From Bifidobacterium sp. (lineage in GTDB: Bacteria > Actinomycetota > Actinomycetes > Actinomycetales > Bifidobacteriaceae): DNA of 64,000 bases. The notes beneath the pieces were generated by a model. That model did not search any database. It had not been told where the DNA came from and saw nothing but the letters and a program-made list of their open reading frames with translations. Positions 10,670 through 20,602 of this stretch are shown one piece after another. The DNA lies in the NCBI GenBank assembly GCA_022640915.1, contig JALCCT010000003.1, forward strand, positions 85,877 through 149,876, read 5' to 3'. How positions within the stretch are numbered: the first letter of the stretch is position 1; every line of letters begins with the position of its first letter. The translations under genes were made by a program, and so were the position numbers.

Positions 10670-11581
10670 ATGGTGTCTGAGGTGTCTGAGAAAACAGCGG
10701 TGTCTGGCATCGCAGCGTTCCATACCACCAAGCCGCACATGCTCAAAAGCTCGCGCGAGTATGCGCGCCAAACGCTCATGGGTGGGCTTTCCGGGTTCGA
10801 ATCTCCCATCGGGCTTGATCGGCGCGACCGCATCGCGGCCTTGAAAACCGGGGACATCGGCTTCGTGCACTCGTGGGACATCAACACCTCAGTGGACGGC
10901 CCGGGCACCAGAATGACCGTGTTCATGAGCGGCTGCCCGTTGCGCTGCCAGTTCTGCCAGAACCCCGACACGTGGAAGATGCGCGACGGCCAGCCGGTCT
11001 ACCTCGACGCGATGATCAACAAAGTCTCCCGCTACTCGGACTTGTTCAAGGCAACTGGCGGCGGCATCACCTTCTCGGGCGGCGAATCGATGATGCAGCC
11101 GGCGTTCGTCTCGCGCGTCTTCCGCGCCGCGAAAGAGATGGGCGTGCATACATGCCTGGACACCGCAGGCTTCCTCAACAAAAACTACACGGACGAAATG
11201 ATCGACGACATCGACCTGTGCCTGCTTGATGTCAAGGCTGGCGACGAGGAGCGCTACAAGGTGCTGACCGGCGGCACGCTGGCCCCCACCATCAAATTCG
11301 GCCAGCGCCTAGCCGCGCGCGGCAAGAAGATCTGGGTGCGCTTCGTGCTGATCCCAGGCCTGACCGACCCGGAAGACAACATCGAGAACATCGCCAACAT
11401 CGTCGAGACTTTCGGCGATGCGGTGGAGCATATCGATGTGCTGCCCTTCCACCAGCTCGGCCGCCCGAAGTGGCACGAGCTGCGCATTCCGTATCCGCTG
11501 GAGAACCAGAAGGGGCCGTCCGCCGCGCTGAAGGATCGCGTCGTCAAACAGTTCGAGGCGCACGGGTTCACGGTGTATTAG
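10670..11581 (+). CDS. pflA: Pyruvate formate-lyase activating enzyme (radical SAM)
   Basis: CPLRCQFCQNPDTW radical-SAM CxxxCxxC, GGGITFSGGE; adjacent to pflB. Confidence 0.95.
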   Translation: MVSEVSEKTAVSGIAAFHTTKPHMLKSSREYARQTLMGGLSGFESPIGLDRRDRIAALKTGDIGFVHSWDINTSVDGPGTRMTVFMSGCPLRCQFCQNPDTWKMRDGQPVYLDAMINKVSRYSDLFKATGGGITFSGGESMMQPAFVSRVFRAAKEMGVHTCLDTAGFLNKNYTDEMIDDIDLCLLDVKAGDEERYKVLTGGTLAPTIKFGQRLAARGKKIWVRFVLIPGLTDPEDNIENIANIVETFGDAVEHIDVLPFHQLGRPKWHELRIPYPLENQKGPSAALKDRVVKQFEAHGFTVY

Positions 11582-11726
11582 AGCGCCTGCGGCGTTTTGG
11601 ACAACTGTCGTGACATTGTTGCTGCCTCATTGTATAAAGACTGGAGGGAAGAGGATAGCGACTGTGTGGCTCATTTGTTAAAAAGTGATCCGCTTGGTTG
11701 CAAGAGAATGAATGTGATTCTGTAGC

Positions 11727-12698
11727 ATGGTTGATAGCACGTTGTTGATGGCCGAGAATCTATCCAGATTTTTTGGCAAGGACCGCTTTGCTGCGGTTCG
11801 CGGGGTATCGTTGCGTGTTCATGCGGGCGAAGTGTTTGCTTTGGTCGGCCCGAACGGCGCTGGCAAAACGACAACCGTTCGTATGTGCTCGACATTGTTG
11901 TCTCCGAGTCAAGGTGTTTTGGAAATTAATGGTGTGGACGCAGTGAGGCATCCGCAGCAGGCTCGCCATGGTTTGGGATTGGTTCTTGGCGGTGATCTGG
12001 GGTTTTACCCGCGTGCTACTGCATTGGATAATCTTTTGTTTTTTGCTGATGTAGCAGGTCTTTCTGGTGCCCAGCGGCGCTCGGAAGTCGCTGATGCGCT
12101 GCAACGCGTAGGGCTATCTGATCGTGCCTCGAGCAAGGTAGGTGAGTTTTCCCGTGGCATGAAGCAACGACTGCATATCGCTCGAGCGTTGTTGGGCGCA
12201 CCTAGGTTGTTGCTCTTAGACGAGCCAACCAGTGGGCTGGATCCTGAGGCGGCGTTGAGCGTACGCGATCTCATCGCATCCCTCGCGGCTGATGGGGTAG
12301 GTGTTTTACTGACCAGCCACACCATGGATGAGGTTGAAGAGCTGGCAAGCGTGATCTCTGTGATCGGGGCAGGACATATCGTTGTTTCTGGTCAGGTTCG
12401 CGATATCGCTCGATATGCCGGCATTCGCGCTACGACGAGTGCGACCCTTCCCGCGCAGGCTGTTCATGTGAAAGAGGATCTCGAACATGTCATCGGCGAT
12501 GCCGCCGAGGTGCGCATGCGAGCGAAAGGCTCAAATTGGAGTCTTGCCGTGCATTGGAGAGAAGATCCTGCCGAGGGGCTGCAACAGCTCGAGGGAGTTC
12601 TGAGTCGTCATGGGTTGGAGCGTCCCGCTGATCTGTTCACCCGTCCCGCGAGTTTGCAGGATGCGTATCTGGCCATCAGCGACGGGTTGCAGCGATGA
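11727..12698 (+). CDS. ABC transporter ATP-binding protein
   Basis: Walker A GPNGAGKTTT, signature FSRGMKQR, Walker B LLLLDEP. Confidence 0.93.
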   Translation: MVDSTLLMAENLSRFFGKDRFAAVRGVSLRVHAGEVFALVGPNGAGKTTTVRMCSTLLSPSQGVLEINGVDAVRHPQQARHGLGLVLGGDLGFYPRATALDNLLFFADVAGLSGAQRRSEVADALQRVGLSDRASSKVGEFSRGMKQRLHIARALLGAPRLLLLDEPTSGLDPEAALSVRDLIASLAADGVGVLLTSHTMDEVEELASVISVIGAGHIVVSGQVRDIARYAGIRATTSATLPAQAVHVKEDLEHVIGDAAEVRMRAKGSNWSLAVHWREDPAEGLQQLEGVLSRHGLERPADLFTRPASLQDAYLAISDGLQR

Positions 12699-13462
12699 TA
12701 CGGCAACTGAGAATGACGTGGTTTCAGGTGTGTCAATTCATCAAGGTCTCATACTTTGTCCAGCTCATGGTCGTTTCCACGCTCACCGTCATCGTCACTC
12801 AGGCGCTGGCTTTTCGCGCATGGGGTGGCGATCCCTACATTATGTGGGTGCGTGGCGGCATCATCGGCGTGTGGACAGTGTCAACTTGCGCTGCGGGCAT
12901 TCTGGGATTTGAACGCTACAAGGGAACGTTGGTTTACATGGTGTCCGGGCGCATCGATCCTCGGCTTCCTATGGCGGCTGTCGTCAGTGCTGCGAGCACG
13001 TTTGGCCTTGCGGCCATACCATTGGCTTGGGTTTCATGGGCGGTATTCACCGGCACGAATGGGTTGAATCGTGCGTTCACTCTTATGCTGCTCGCGCGAT
13101 TAGTCGGTGGGACGCTCCTGCTCTGGATCGCGTGCCTGTCCGTCGCGTTCGTTATTGCGACGATATTCGTGCTCACGCCCAACGCTATTTCTTACGAAAG
13201 TTTGTTGGTGGCGCCGATATTGATAGCTTCGGGCATCATGTTCACCAGTGCTGCGCCTCCTTCATGGCTCAAACCGATAAGCGTTGTTATTCCGCTGCAT
13301 TGGGCGGCTCTTATTCTGCTTGATCAAGTGCATGGATTTCAGGTGTGGCTGAGTGGGGCTTTCGGCTTGGGGATCAGCTTGGTGTGGATGCTTATCGCTT
13401 GGCGTTTGGGCCGCATGGTGCTCGACCGGGTCAGCCGTACGGCAACGTTGGAGGTCATCTGA
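12695..13462 (+). CDS. ABC-2 type transporter permease
   Basis: Multiple hydrophobic segments; ATGA overlap with upstream ATPase gene. Confidence 0.75.
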   Translation: MIRQLRMTWFQVCQFIKVSYFVQLMVVSTLTVIVTQALAFRAWGGDPYIMWVRGGIIGVWTVSTCAAGILGFERYKGTLVYMVSGRIDPRLPMAAVVSAASTFGLAAIPLAWVSWAVFTGTNGLNRAFTLMLLARLVGGTLLLWIACLSVAFVIATIFVLTPNAISYESLLVAPILIASGIMFTSAAPPSWLKPISVVIPLHWAALILLDQVHGFQVWLSGAFGLGISLVWMLIAWRLGRMVLDRVSRTATLEVI

Positions 13463-14238
13463 TGGGCGGGGGGTATATGCAGCGTATAGCGAGCGTGGCA
13501 AGAATCTCCTTCGCATCTTCGACTGCCTTCGCCACGCTGGGAACCGCGCTGACCACGCTGGTTATCACTCCGCTATTCTCGGTTTTGTATGACATCGTAT
13601 TCGGCCAGGATCTGCGGGCGCCTGATTACACGCGTATCGGGTATGCCGCCGCCCTGGTGGCGCTATGCCTTTCGGTCGAAGCTGGCATTACTTCCAAGGC
13701 GGTCACCGACCGTAACCTTGGCGTATTCGAAGAGATCCATATGCGCCGTAGCGTCGATACCGCCTACTGGGTGGGTTCCAGCATTATTCCGCTTCTGCTC
13801 TCCACGCTTACCGCTGCCGTCACCATAGCAGGCGTGTTTGCTTTTTCGGCCGGGCATGATCCACATATGGTGATAAAGGTAATCATGCTGTGCCCTGCCA
13901 CCATGCTTATGGGCATGCTGCTGGGCGTATGCTGCGCTGGCGTAGGAGTCAGTCTGCCAGACCCCTACTTGGCTGATACCATCTTGGACGCAATCCTGCC
14001 GTTAAGCGCAGGTGTCATCGTGCCTACGACGCTTTACCCTGACTGGCTGCGGGCTCTCTTCCATCTGCTTCCTATGACGGGTACCTTGACCGTGCTCACT
14101 GACAATTCAACAGGGAATATAGGCCGTCCGCTATGTACTGACATACTTCTTGCCGTCGTTTGGGCATGTGTAGGACTTGTATTCGTGCGTGTGGCCGTTA
14201 GTAATCTCAGGAATGGAAAACGTCGTGACGTTATCTGA
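13462..14238 (+). CDS. ABC-2 type transporter permease
   Basis: Multiple hydrophobic segments; ATG overlaps TGA of the preceding permease. Confidence 0.75.
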   Translation: MGGGYMQRIASVARISFASSTAFATLGTALTTLVITPLFSVLYDIVFGQDLRAPDYTRIGYAAALVALCLSVEAGITSKAVTDRNLGVFEEIHMRRSVDTAYWVGSSIIPLLLSTLTAAVTIAGVFAFSAGHDPHMVIKVIMLCPATMLMGMLLGVCCAGVGVSLPDPYLADTILDAILPLSAGVIVPTTLYPDWLRALFHLLPMTGTLTVLTDNSTGNIGRPLCTDILLAVVWACVGLVFVRVAVSNLRNGKRRDVI

Positions 14239-15310
14239 TAGCAGCCCGGATCAGCTTGCCCTGTTGGGGTGGAATGATTACTGGAACGCGCATTATGCTA
14301 TAGCAACGATGAACGGCGCGGGGTCTGGGCTGGTTCCTGTCAGGGTGATTCAGGTCAATCGCGGTTCTCTTAACGTCCAAGGCGAGGAACAATCCGAGAC
14401 CATCGAATTGACCCATGGTACGCATGATGATATTGGCGAGGCGTGGCCTCCCGTGGTAGGGGACTGGTTGCTTGTCACTGACGACGGGACTATCGCTGAT
14501 ATATTGCCAAGACGAAGCTATCTGCAGCGGCCTACCCATAATCGCGCGATGCTCTCCCAGCCGGTTGCCGCCAATGTCGATATCGTTTTCGCCGTCGAGC
14601 CCATGGTTCCGGAGCCGTCGCAAGGCCGGGTCGAGCGGGTGATCGCCATGGCCAAGAGCGCCGGCCTGCCGGTGTCGCTGATCGTTACGAAGCGGGACTT
14701 GGCTGACGCTTCGCAGATCGAGCGGTTCACTGGGGAGTTTCGCGAAACCATTCCGGATATTTTCGTTACCGCAAGCAATGATCCCGCATCGTATGAGAGC
14801 CTTCGCCATATGCTTGGCGCTGGCATGACGGCTGTGCTGATCGGGCGTTCCGGAGCAGGCAAAAGCACGCTCAGCAATATCATGACTGGTGCAAGGCAAT
14901 TGACAGGCGCTGTCAGGCAGGGTGACGGCAAAGGCCGTCACACCACGACAGCACGGGGCCTTTTCGCAGGGCCTGACGGCATCATCATTGACACACCAGG
15001 CATTCGCGAGCTTGCCAGCAGCTCCGAGCCTGATGCGATAGGGGCTGCGTTCCCTGATATTACGGCTTTGGCGCAATCCTGCCTGTTCAACGACTGCACG
15101 CACACGAGCGAGCCGCAGTGCGCGGTTGTGGCGGCGGTGGAGGAGGGAACCCTTGATCCCGAGCGTCTGGAACGTTTCCAGCGCATGAGTCGGGAGGCGG
15201 CCCGCAGGAGCATGGATCTGCGCGAGACCAGGGATGAGCAGCACAGACACAGCAAAAGCAATACGCAAGGGCGGCGCAAAGCCATGCGATTCAAAGGCCG
15301 CAGCAATTAA
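14213..15310 (+). CDS. RsgA/YjeQ-like circularly permuted GTPase
   Basis: LGWNDYWNAH N-terminus, TKRD then GRSGAGKSTLSNIM, HTTTARGLF, DTPGIREL order; Zn knuckle region CLFNDCTHTSEPQCAV. Confidence 0.9.
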   Translation: MENVVTLSDSSPDQLALLGWNDYWNAHYAIATMNGAGSGLVPVRVIQVNRGSLNVQGEEQSETIELTHGTHDDIGEAWPPVVGDWLLVTDDGTIADILPRRSYLQRPTHNRAMLSQPVAANVDIVFAVEPMVPEPSQGRVERVIAMAKSAGLPVSLIVTKRDLADASQIERFTGEFRETIPDIFVTASNDPASYESLRHMLGAGMTAVLIGRSGAGKSTLSNIMTGARQLTGAVRQGDGKGRHTTTARGLFAGPDGIIIDTPGIRELASSSEPDAIGAAFPDITALAQSCLFNDCTHTSEPQCAVVAAVEEGTLDPERLERFQRMSREAARRSMDLRETRDEQHRHSKSNTQGRRKAMRFKGRSN

Positions 15311-15526
15311 AGATTTCAGACGGCTAATCGCAGGCGAGTGTTTCGCATATACGGAAACATCGGACGATCCCATCAATTCAGAACGACTCGAGTTATCAAT
15401 CAGCGCAGTGCCGAATATTCATGTCATGGGTATCTTGCGCAAGCAGACTGGACGCCATCGGATGATACACAGTCAAAAAGATGCTTCCGCTTTTTTCGGG
15501 ATCGTATTCGTTTCTTTAGGAAGATA

Positions 15527-16813
15527 ATGAATATCCCAATCCTGATTTCGCGGTTTTTATCGGCGTTTCTATTCGCTATTTCTAAATTACGCGACTATAA
15601 AATGTATCAACAACGGGGTTTTCTTTATTGAGCTTATATTTTGGGGATGAGCGGTTCGGTGGGGGCCACGGCGTCGATCGCCACGGCGGACGCGCTCGCT
15701 TCCTTGCTGTCGTTGTTTGTGGTGGGCCAAGTGGTGGATCGCTTCCACAGGGTGTGGGTGATGCGCTTGGCGCAGTTCGCGGAGACCTTTTTCGCGGTCG
15801 CCCTGTTCGCTGTGGTGCAGTTGCATTTCACGGCGCTATGGGTGTGGATGGCGGTGGCTGCGCTGCAGTCGTGCGCGAGCACGTTCAGCAGCAATGCGGA
15901 GAGCGCTTCGACTAGGAGCGTGGTGACTCCTGAGCAGATGTACAAGGCGATGAATACGCGACAAGGCCGCATGTTCGTGGTGACTCTGCTGGGCCCGGCG
16001 ATCGGCGGGGCGATGGTGCAGTACACGGCTCCATCAATGGTCTTCCTGCTAGCGGTTGCGGGCAACGTGCTGGCACAGATTATCCTGCTTGCGTTCCTGC
16101 GCGTGGGCGACGTACCTTCGGCGCATGGAGAGAACGATTCTGGCGATCCTGCGAGAGAGTCTAAGCTGCGGTTCGCCTTGGGCGGGGTGCATGAGCTGGC
16201 TACGAATCCCACCATTCGGGCCATCGCATTGAACATGCTGTACCTAGGGCTTGCCGGCTCCATGATCACGCCGGCCGTTACCTACGGGTTCACCCAGCGC
16301 GGTTGGCCCGCGACGGCGGTCTCCGCGGTCATGGTCGCTTCGGGCGTGGGCGGCTTGCTCGGCATCGTTCTGCTCGCACCTTTAGTGGATCGCTGCCAAT
16401 GGCATATCGGCACAGTGGCTATTTGCGCGGTCGCAGTCGAAGGCGTGCTTGTCGCTGTGGCCAGCAGGTTTGACATGTGGCCTGTGTATGTGGCGGCGTT
16501 TGGTCTGATGTCTGCCATGGTGCCACTTGCAGCCAACGGCCTGAATGGCTTCCTCGCGGTGTACACGCCCAACGAGCTGCAGGGCAGGGTGTTTGCGGCG
16601 GTGGGCCTGTGTTCCAGCCTGATCGGCGTGGCTGCACCCGGTATAGTCGCGGCTCTGCTCAGCCATGCGGGCGGCTTGGGCGGCACCATGATTGCGCTTT
16701 CGCTAGTCTACGTTCTTGCGATCCTCACCATCGTGATCAGCCCCATACTCAGAAGCATCCCCTCGAGCAAACACTGGTCCGAATACATCGCGCAAGTGAA
16801 AGAAGTCAGGTAA
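15527..16813 (+). pseudogene. MFS transporter interrupted by in-frame TGA (15629-15631); 3' part open from 15641
   Basis: ATG 15527 with AGGA upstream encodes MNIPILISRFLSAF...GFLY* and continues in the same frame into AYILGMSGSVGATASIATADALASLLSLFVVGQVVDRFHR. Confidence 0.6.
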
Positions 16814-16852
16814 ATGTGCTTTATCATCTCTGGCGATGGACGGTTAAACTGT

Positions 16853-16877
16853 GTTGATAGGGAGACTCCCTTTCAAC
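16853..16877 (+). repeat. Hairpin copy 1 (10-bp stem, 5-nt loop) followed by ATGAATTC
   Basis: GTTGATAGGG-AGACT-CCCTTTCAAC. Confidence 0.7.
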
Positions 16878-16937
16878 ATGAATTCGCCTTGATCGTTTTG
16901 AATGGTGGATTCAAAGCAACTATGGAAAGGTTATGTT

Positions 16938-17123
16938 ATGACACAAGATATGCATATACATGATAAAGATAGGAAATCCGAACTGAAGTTCATGGATATC
17001 GATTTCTCAGAATTAGAGAAGTTGGCAAATCTAGAACCTCTGAATTCGGGAGTTTACTCTGTGCAAAAAGGCAATCTCCCGAAGAATGGCGGTGTGATCA
17101 CTCTTTGCGGTACGTGCCAATAG
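16938..17123 (+). CDS. 61-aa peptide with acidic leader and Cys/Thr-containing C-terminus; candidate RiPP/bacteriocin precursor
   Basis: MTQDMHIHDKDRKSELKFMDIDFSELEKLANLEPLNSGVYSVQKGNLPKNGGVITLCGTCQ; GGAAAGG upstream of ATG. Confidence 0.5.
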   Translation: MTQDMHIHDKDRKSELKFMDIDFSELEKLANLEPLNSGVYSVQKGNLPKNGGVITLCGTCQ

Positions 17124-17331
17124 GAACGAAAAGCAGAAGCGAGCAGACATATGCATTGATGCAATGGGATCGCTCACGCGCTCCTATAATATTTCGCACG
17201 GTGTTTTTACATATCACAGAATATATTTTATCGTGTTCATTCTCAGGACTGTAGAGAAGCAGTGCAATGCAGCAGTGCTTTGGAAAACGGCAGATGAGAT
17301 ATGATTCAAAAAAGGGAAATAACAAAATTGT

Positions 17332-17356
17332 GTTGATGAGGAAACGCTTCATCAAC
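17332..17356 (+). repeat. Hairpin copy 2 (10-bp stem, 5-nt loop) followed by ATGAATTC
   Basis: GTTGATGAGG-AAACG-CTTCATCAAC. Confidence 0.7.
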
Positions 17357-17630
17357 ATGAATTCACTCTTGCTTCGGCATTTTAGAAATTGGAGAGTCGG
17401 TTTCATGATGAGGCCGATTTGGGCGTTGTTGTCGAGCGTGAACATATGCGACTCGGCGGCTGCGGATCTGAGTCGTTCAAAAAGCCTCGTGGAGCGTTGT
17501 TATACTCCCATACGCCCAGCCAGGTGGTGGCGAGTCGTTATGAAGGCTGCTCTGGTTGCGGGCTGTGAGTATCGTGGTCGGCTGGTGGCAGGCGCTGGGC
17601 TGTGTGAGGTAAAACATGGAATGAGACACG

Positions 17631-18974
17631 GTGAGGCGCACTGCGAAGACATGCGAGAAGAGACAGACGGAAGCAAGGAGACGGGCGCGTTTGAGCGACG
17701 AACCGAGATTGCAGGCGGAGCCGCGCGAAGGGGTCCCCGAGGTCATCGACACGCTTGAGGGGTTCCATGAGGCCTGTGAGCGCTTCGCTGCGGCGGGCGG
17801 GTCCTTGGCCGCTGACGCCGAGCGAGCCTCCGGTTTCCGCTATGGCCATGAGGATTGGCTGGTGCAGTTCAAGCGCACGGGGGCGGGCATCGCGCTGTTC
17901 GACCCGATCGCCTTGAACCGGTGCGGTGTCGACTGGAAAGAGTTCAACGGAGCGGTCGGCGACGCAGCTTGGATCATCCACGATTCGCTGCAGGATCTTC
18001 CCGGTTTCGCCGATCTGGGCATGCGGCCTCAGCGCCTCTTCGACACGGAGATAGCGGCGCGGCTCTTGAACCTGCGGCATTTCGGGCTGGCTGCGGTCAC
18101 CGAACACTATCTGGGGCTGACCTTGGCGAAAGAGCATTCGGCGGCGGATTGGTCATACCGACCTTTGCCCAGAGACTGGCGCAATTACGCGGCGCTCGAT
18201 GTCGAGCTGCTCATCGAACTGGAAACGGCGATGCGCAAGGAACTGCGGCGCCAAGGCAAGAACGACTGGGCGCAAGAGGAATTCGCGCATGCATTGGCCA
18301 AGGGCATGGGGCCGCGCAAAGAGCACCCCATACCGTGGCTGCGCATATCGCATGTCAACGTGCTGGGCCACGACCGGCAAGGCCAGGCCATCGCCAAAGC
18401 GCTCTGGGAGAGGCGCGACGAGCTCGCGCAGCGCTATGATATCTCGCCCAGTCTGCTGCTCTCCGACTCGGCGATCATCGAAGCCGCGAAACGTAAGCCG
18501 CATAATGCCAAGGAGTTCCGGGCTGTGCGCTCCCTCAATGAACGCGTGCGTGTACACACCGGCAGCGAACAAGACAAGATGTTCGAGCGGTATGCGCCGA
18601 TTCAGCGATCGGTGAAGCCTTCCGTATGGAAGAACGTCATCCAGGAGGCGCTTGATCTGCCTGTCGAGCAGTGGCCTACCATGCCGGCCATCCAGCTTGA
18701 GGAGCACGCCAATGCGCCGCGATCCATGAAACTGTGGTCTGCTAGGCACCCGCAGCGCTTCGCCCGGCTGCAGGCCGCGCGCAAGATCATGACGCGCATC
18801 GCCGAAGACACGCGCACGCCGGCCGAAATGATCCTCAAGCCGCAGATCGTGCGTAACCTGTGCTGGACGGACGATCCGCAGCGGCTCGATGTGCCGCGGT
18901 TCCTTGGCGAACAGGGTGCCAGGCAATGGCAGATCAGGCTCGTGGCCGAGTCCCTGAGTCGCGTTATCATATAA
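17631..18974 (+). CDS. rnd: Ribonuclease D (DEDD exonuclease plus HRDC); start uncertain
   Basis: AADAERASGFRYGHEDWLVQFKR, FDTEIAARLLN, YAALDVELLIEL exonuclease motifs. Confidence 0.88.
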   Translation: MRRTAKTCEKRQTEARRRARLSDEPRLQAEPREGVPEVIDTLEGFHEACERFAAAGGSLAADAERASGFRYGHEDWLVQFKRTGAGIALFDPIALNRCGVDWKEFNGAVGDAAWIIHDSLQDLPGFADLGMRPQRLFDTEIAARLLNLRHFGLAAVTEHYLGLTLAKEHSAADWSYRPLPRDWRNYAALDVELLIELETAMRKELRRQGKNDWAQEEFAHALAKGMGPRKEHPIPWLRISHVNVLGHDRQGQAIAKALWERRDELAQRYDISPSLLLSDSAIIEAAKRKPHNAKEFRAVRSLNERVRVHTGSEQDKMFERYAPIQRSVKPSVWKNVIQEALDLPVEQWPTMPAIQLEEHANAPRSMKLWSARHPQRFARLQAARKIMTRIAEDTRTPAEMILKPQIVRNLCWTDDPQRLDVPRFLGEQGARQWQIRLVAESLSRVII

Positions 18975-19039
18975 CGGTTGCCTTACGGCAGAAACAGATG
19001 AGAAATAAGAATGCATACCCGTAGTTCAGGAGCGCAAGC

Positions 19040-20431
19040 GTGAAAATCAGCGTCAGGAATCTCGAGCCCACCAAGGTGAAGCTCACCGTCACGGTCGACC
19101 CAGAAGAGTTCGATCCCTACCTCGACGATGCTCGCAAGGAGATCGCCAAGCAGGTTAACGTGCCTGGCTTCCGCAAAGGCCATGTGCCCGGTAAGATCAT
19201 CGACCAGCGTATTGGCTTCGCGTCGGTTGCTGGAGAGGCTGTGAACAGCGCTGTTCCCGACCTGTACTCCAAAGCCCTCGAGGAGAAGAAGATCCATCCG
19301 ATGGGTCAGCCCGAGCTTGACGTGCAGGAAGTCCCGGCCGCTGCGAATGACGAAACCAAGCTCAAGTTCGTCGCTACCGTGGAGCGCCGCCCCGACATCG
19401 AGCTGCCCGAGCTGGATGGTCTGCAGCTTGAAGTCTCCAAGCCGGAGGTCACCGACGAAGACATCGCCAAGCGCCTTGAGACGTTGCGCCAGCGTTTCGG
19501 CACGCTCGTAGGCGTGGATCGCCCGGCCGCCAAGGGCGACTACGCGAACATCGACCTCGAAGCGACCATTGACGGCGAAACCGTTGACTCGCAGGAGGGC
19601 GTGAGCTACGAACTGGGCTCCAACACCATGCTCGACGGTCTTGACGAGGCGCTCGACGGCCTGTCCGCAGGCGAAGAGACCACATTCGAAGGCACACTCG
19701 AGGCCGGGGAGCACGAAGGTGACAAGGCGCAGGTCAAGGTCAAGGTCAACTCGGTGAAGACCGAAGAGCTGCCCGAGCTCGACGACGACTTTGCGCAGGA
19801 AGCCTCCGAGTTCGATACGCTCGAGGAGCTCAAGGCCGACATTCGCAAGTCCAGTGAACAGGACGCCGAAGGCCGCCAGGCCACCGAGGCGCGCGACGTG
19901 TTCATCGCCAAGCTCGAAGAGGGCGCTGAGATTCCGGTGCCCAAGGGCGTCAAGGCACAGATGGTCGAAGAGCATCTCAAGAATGGCGGCGCCGACGCCG
20001 AGAAGGCCACCGACGAGCAGAAGAAGGAAGCCGAAGAGAGCGCCGAAAAGGAATTGCGCGATCAGATGGTGCTTGATGCGCTCGCCGAAAAGCTCTCCAT
20101 TCAGGTTTCGCAGGCCGATGTGACCAACTTCCTGGCCTCCATTGCCCAGCAGTACGGCATGGATCCCAGCCAGTTCATCAACGCAATCGTCAACAATGGC
20201 CAGCTCGGCTCCGCCGTGCAGGAAGTCGGCCGTTCCAAGGGTCTGCTTGCTGGCATGCGAGCCGTCACCTTTACGTCTGAAGGCGAGACGCTCGACCTGA
20301 GTTCTTTCCTCGGCGAAGAGGCGCAGGAAGAGGAATCCGAAAGCGTTGAGGCGGCCTCTGCCGCTGCAGCTGTCGCCGACGAGCTCTCCAACGCCGATTC
20401 CGGTGTGGACGCCGCCGCTGACGGCGAGTGA
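19040..20431 (+). CDS. tig: Trigger factor
   Basis: VNVPGFRKGHVPGKIIDQRIG, PPIase and C-terminal domain pattern. Confidence 0.96.
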   Translation: MKISVRNLEPTKVKLTVTVDPEEFDPYLDDARKEIAKQVNVPGFRKGHVPGKIIDQRIGFASVAGEAVNSAVPDLYSKALEEKKIHPMGQPELDVQEVPAAANDETKLKFVATVERRPDIELPELDGLQLEVSKPEVTDEDIAKRLETLRQRFGTLVGVDRPAAKGDYANIDLEATIDGETVDSQEGVSYELGSNTMLDGLDEALDGLSAGEETTFEGTLEAGEHEGDKAQVKVKVNSVKTEELPELDDDFAQEASEFDTLEELKADIRKSSEQDAEGRQATEARDVFIAKLEEGAEIPVPKGVKAQMVEEHLKNGGADAEKATDEQKKEAEESAEKELRDQMVLDALAEKLSIQVSQADVTNFLASIAQQYGMDPSQFINAIVNNGQLGSAVQEVGRSKGLLAGMRAVTFTSEGETLDLSSFLGEEAQEEESESVEAASAAAAVADELSNADSGVDAAADGE

Positions 20432-20504
20432 GCGTTTAGTTTGCGATTGATGCGTTGGCTGTCGCCCTCGCCTGACGTGGCGCGAACACAACGCAATTGT
20501 CCAT

Positions 20505-20544
20505 GCTGTGGCCCGGAACCTTGTTCAAGGTTCCGGGCCACAGC
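20505..20544. terminator. Terminator-like perfect hairpin after tig
   Basis: GCTGTGGCCCGGAACCTT-GTTC-AAGGTTCCGGGCCACAGC, 18-bp stem; no T-tract. Confidence 0.6.
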
Positions 20545-20602
20545 AGTATGGCAATATTGGGAGCCCGAGCTGCATTCGATGGCAACAATATAAGGAGCAA
20601 CG

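Noticed and set aside
14231-15376. 381-aa minus-strand ORF
   Set aside because: Antisense to the RsgA-like gene.
17267-17758. 163-aa plus-strand ORF overlapping hairpin copy 2
   Set aside because: Runs out of frame into rnd and lacks a convincing domain. The short MNSLLLRHF reading after the hairpin was considered as a leader peptide but cannot be supported.
18983-20491. 502-aa minus-strand ORF
   Set aside because: Antisense shadow of trigger factor.
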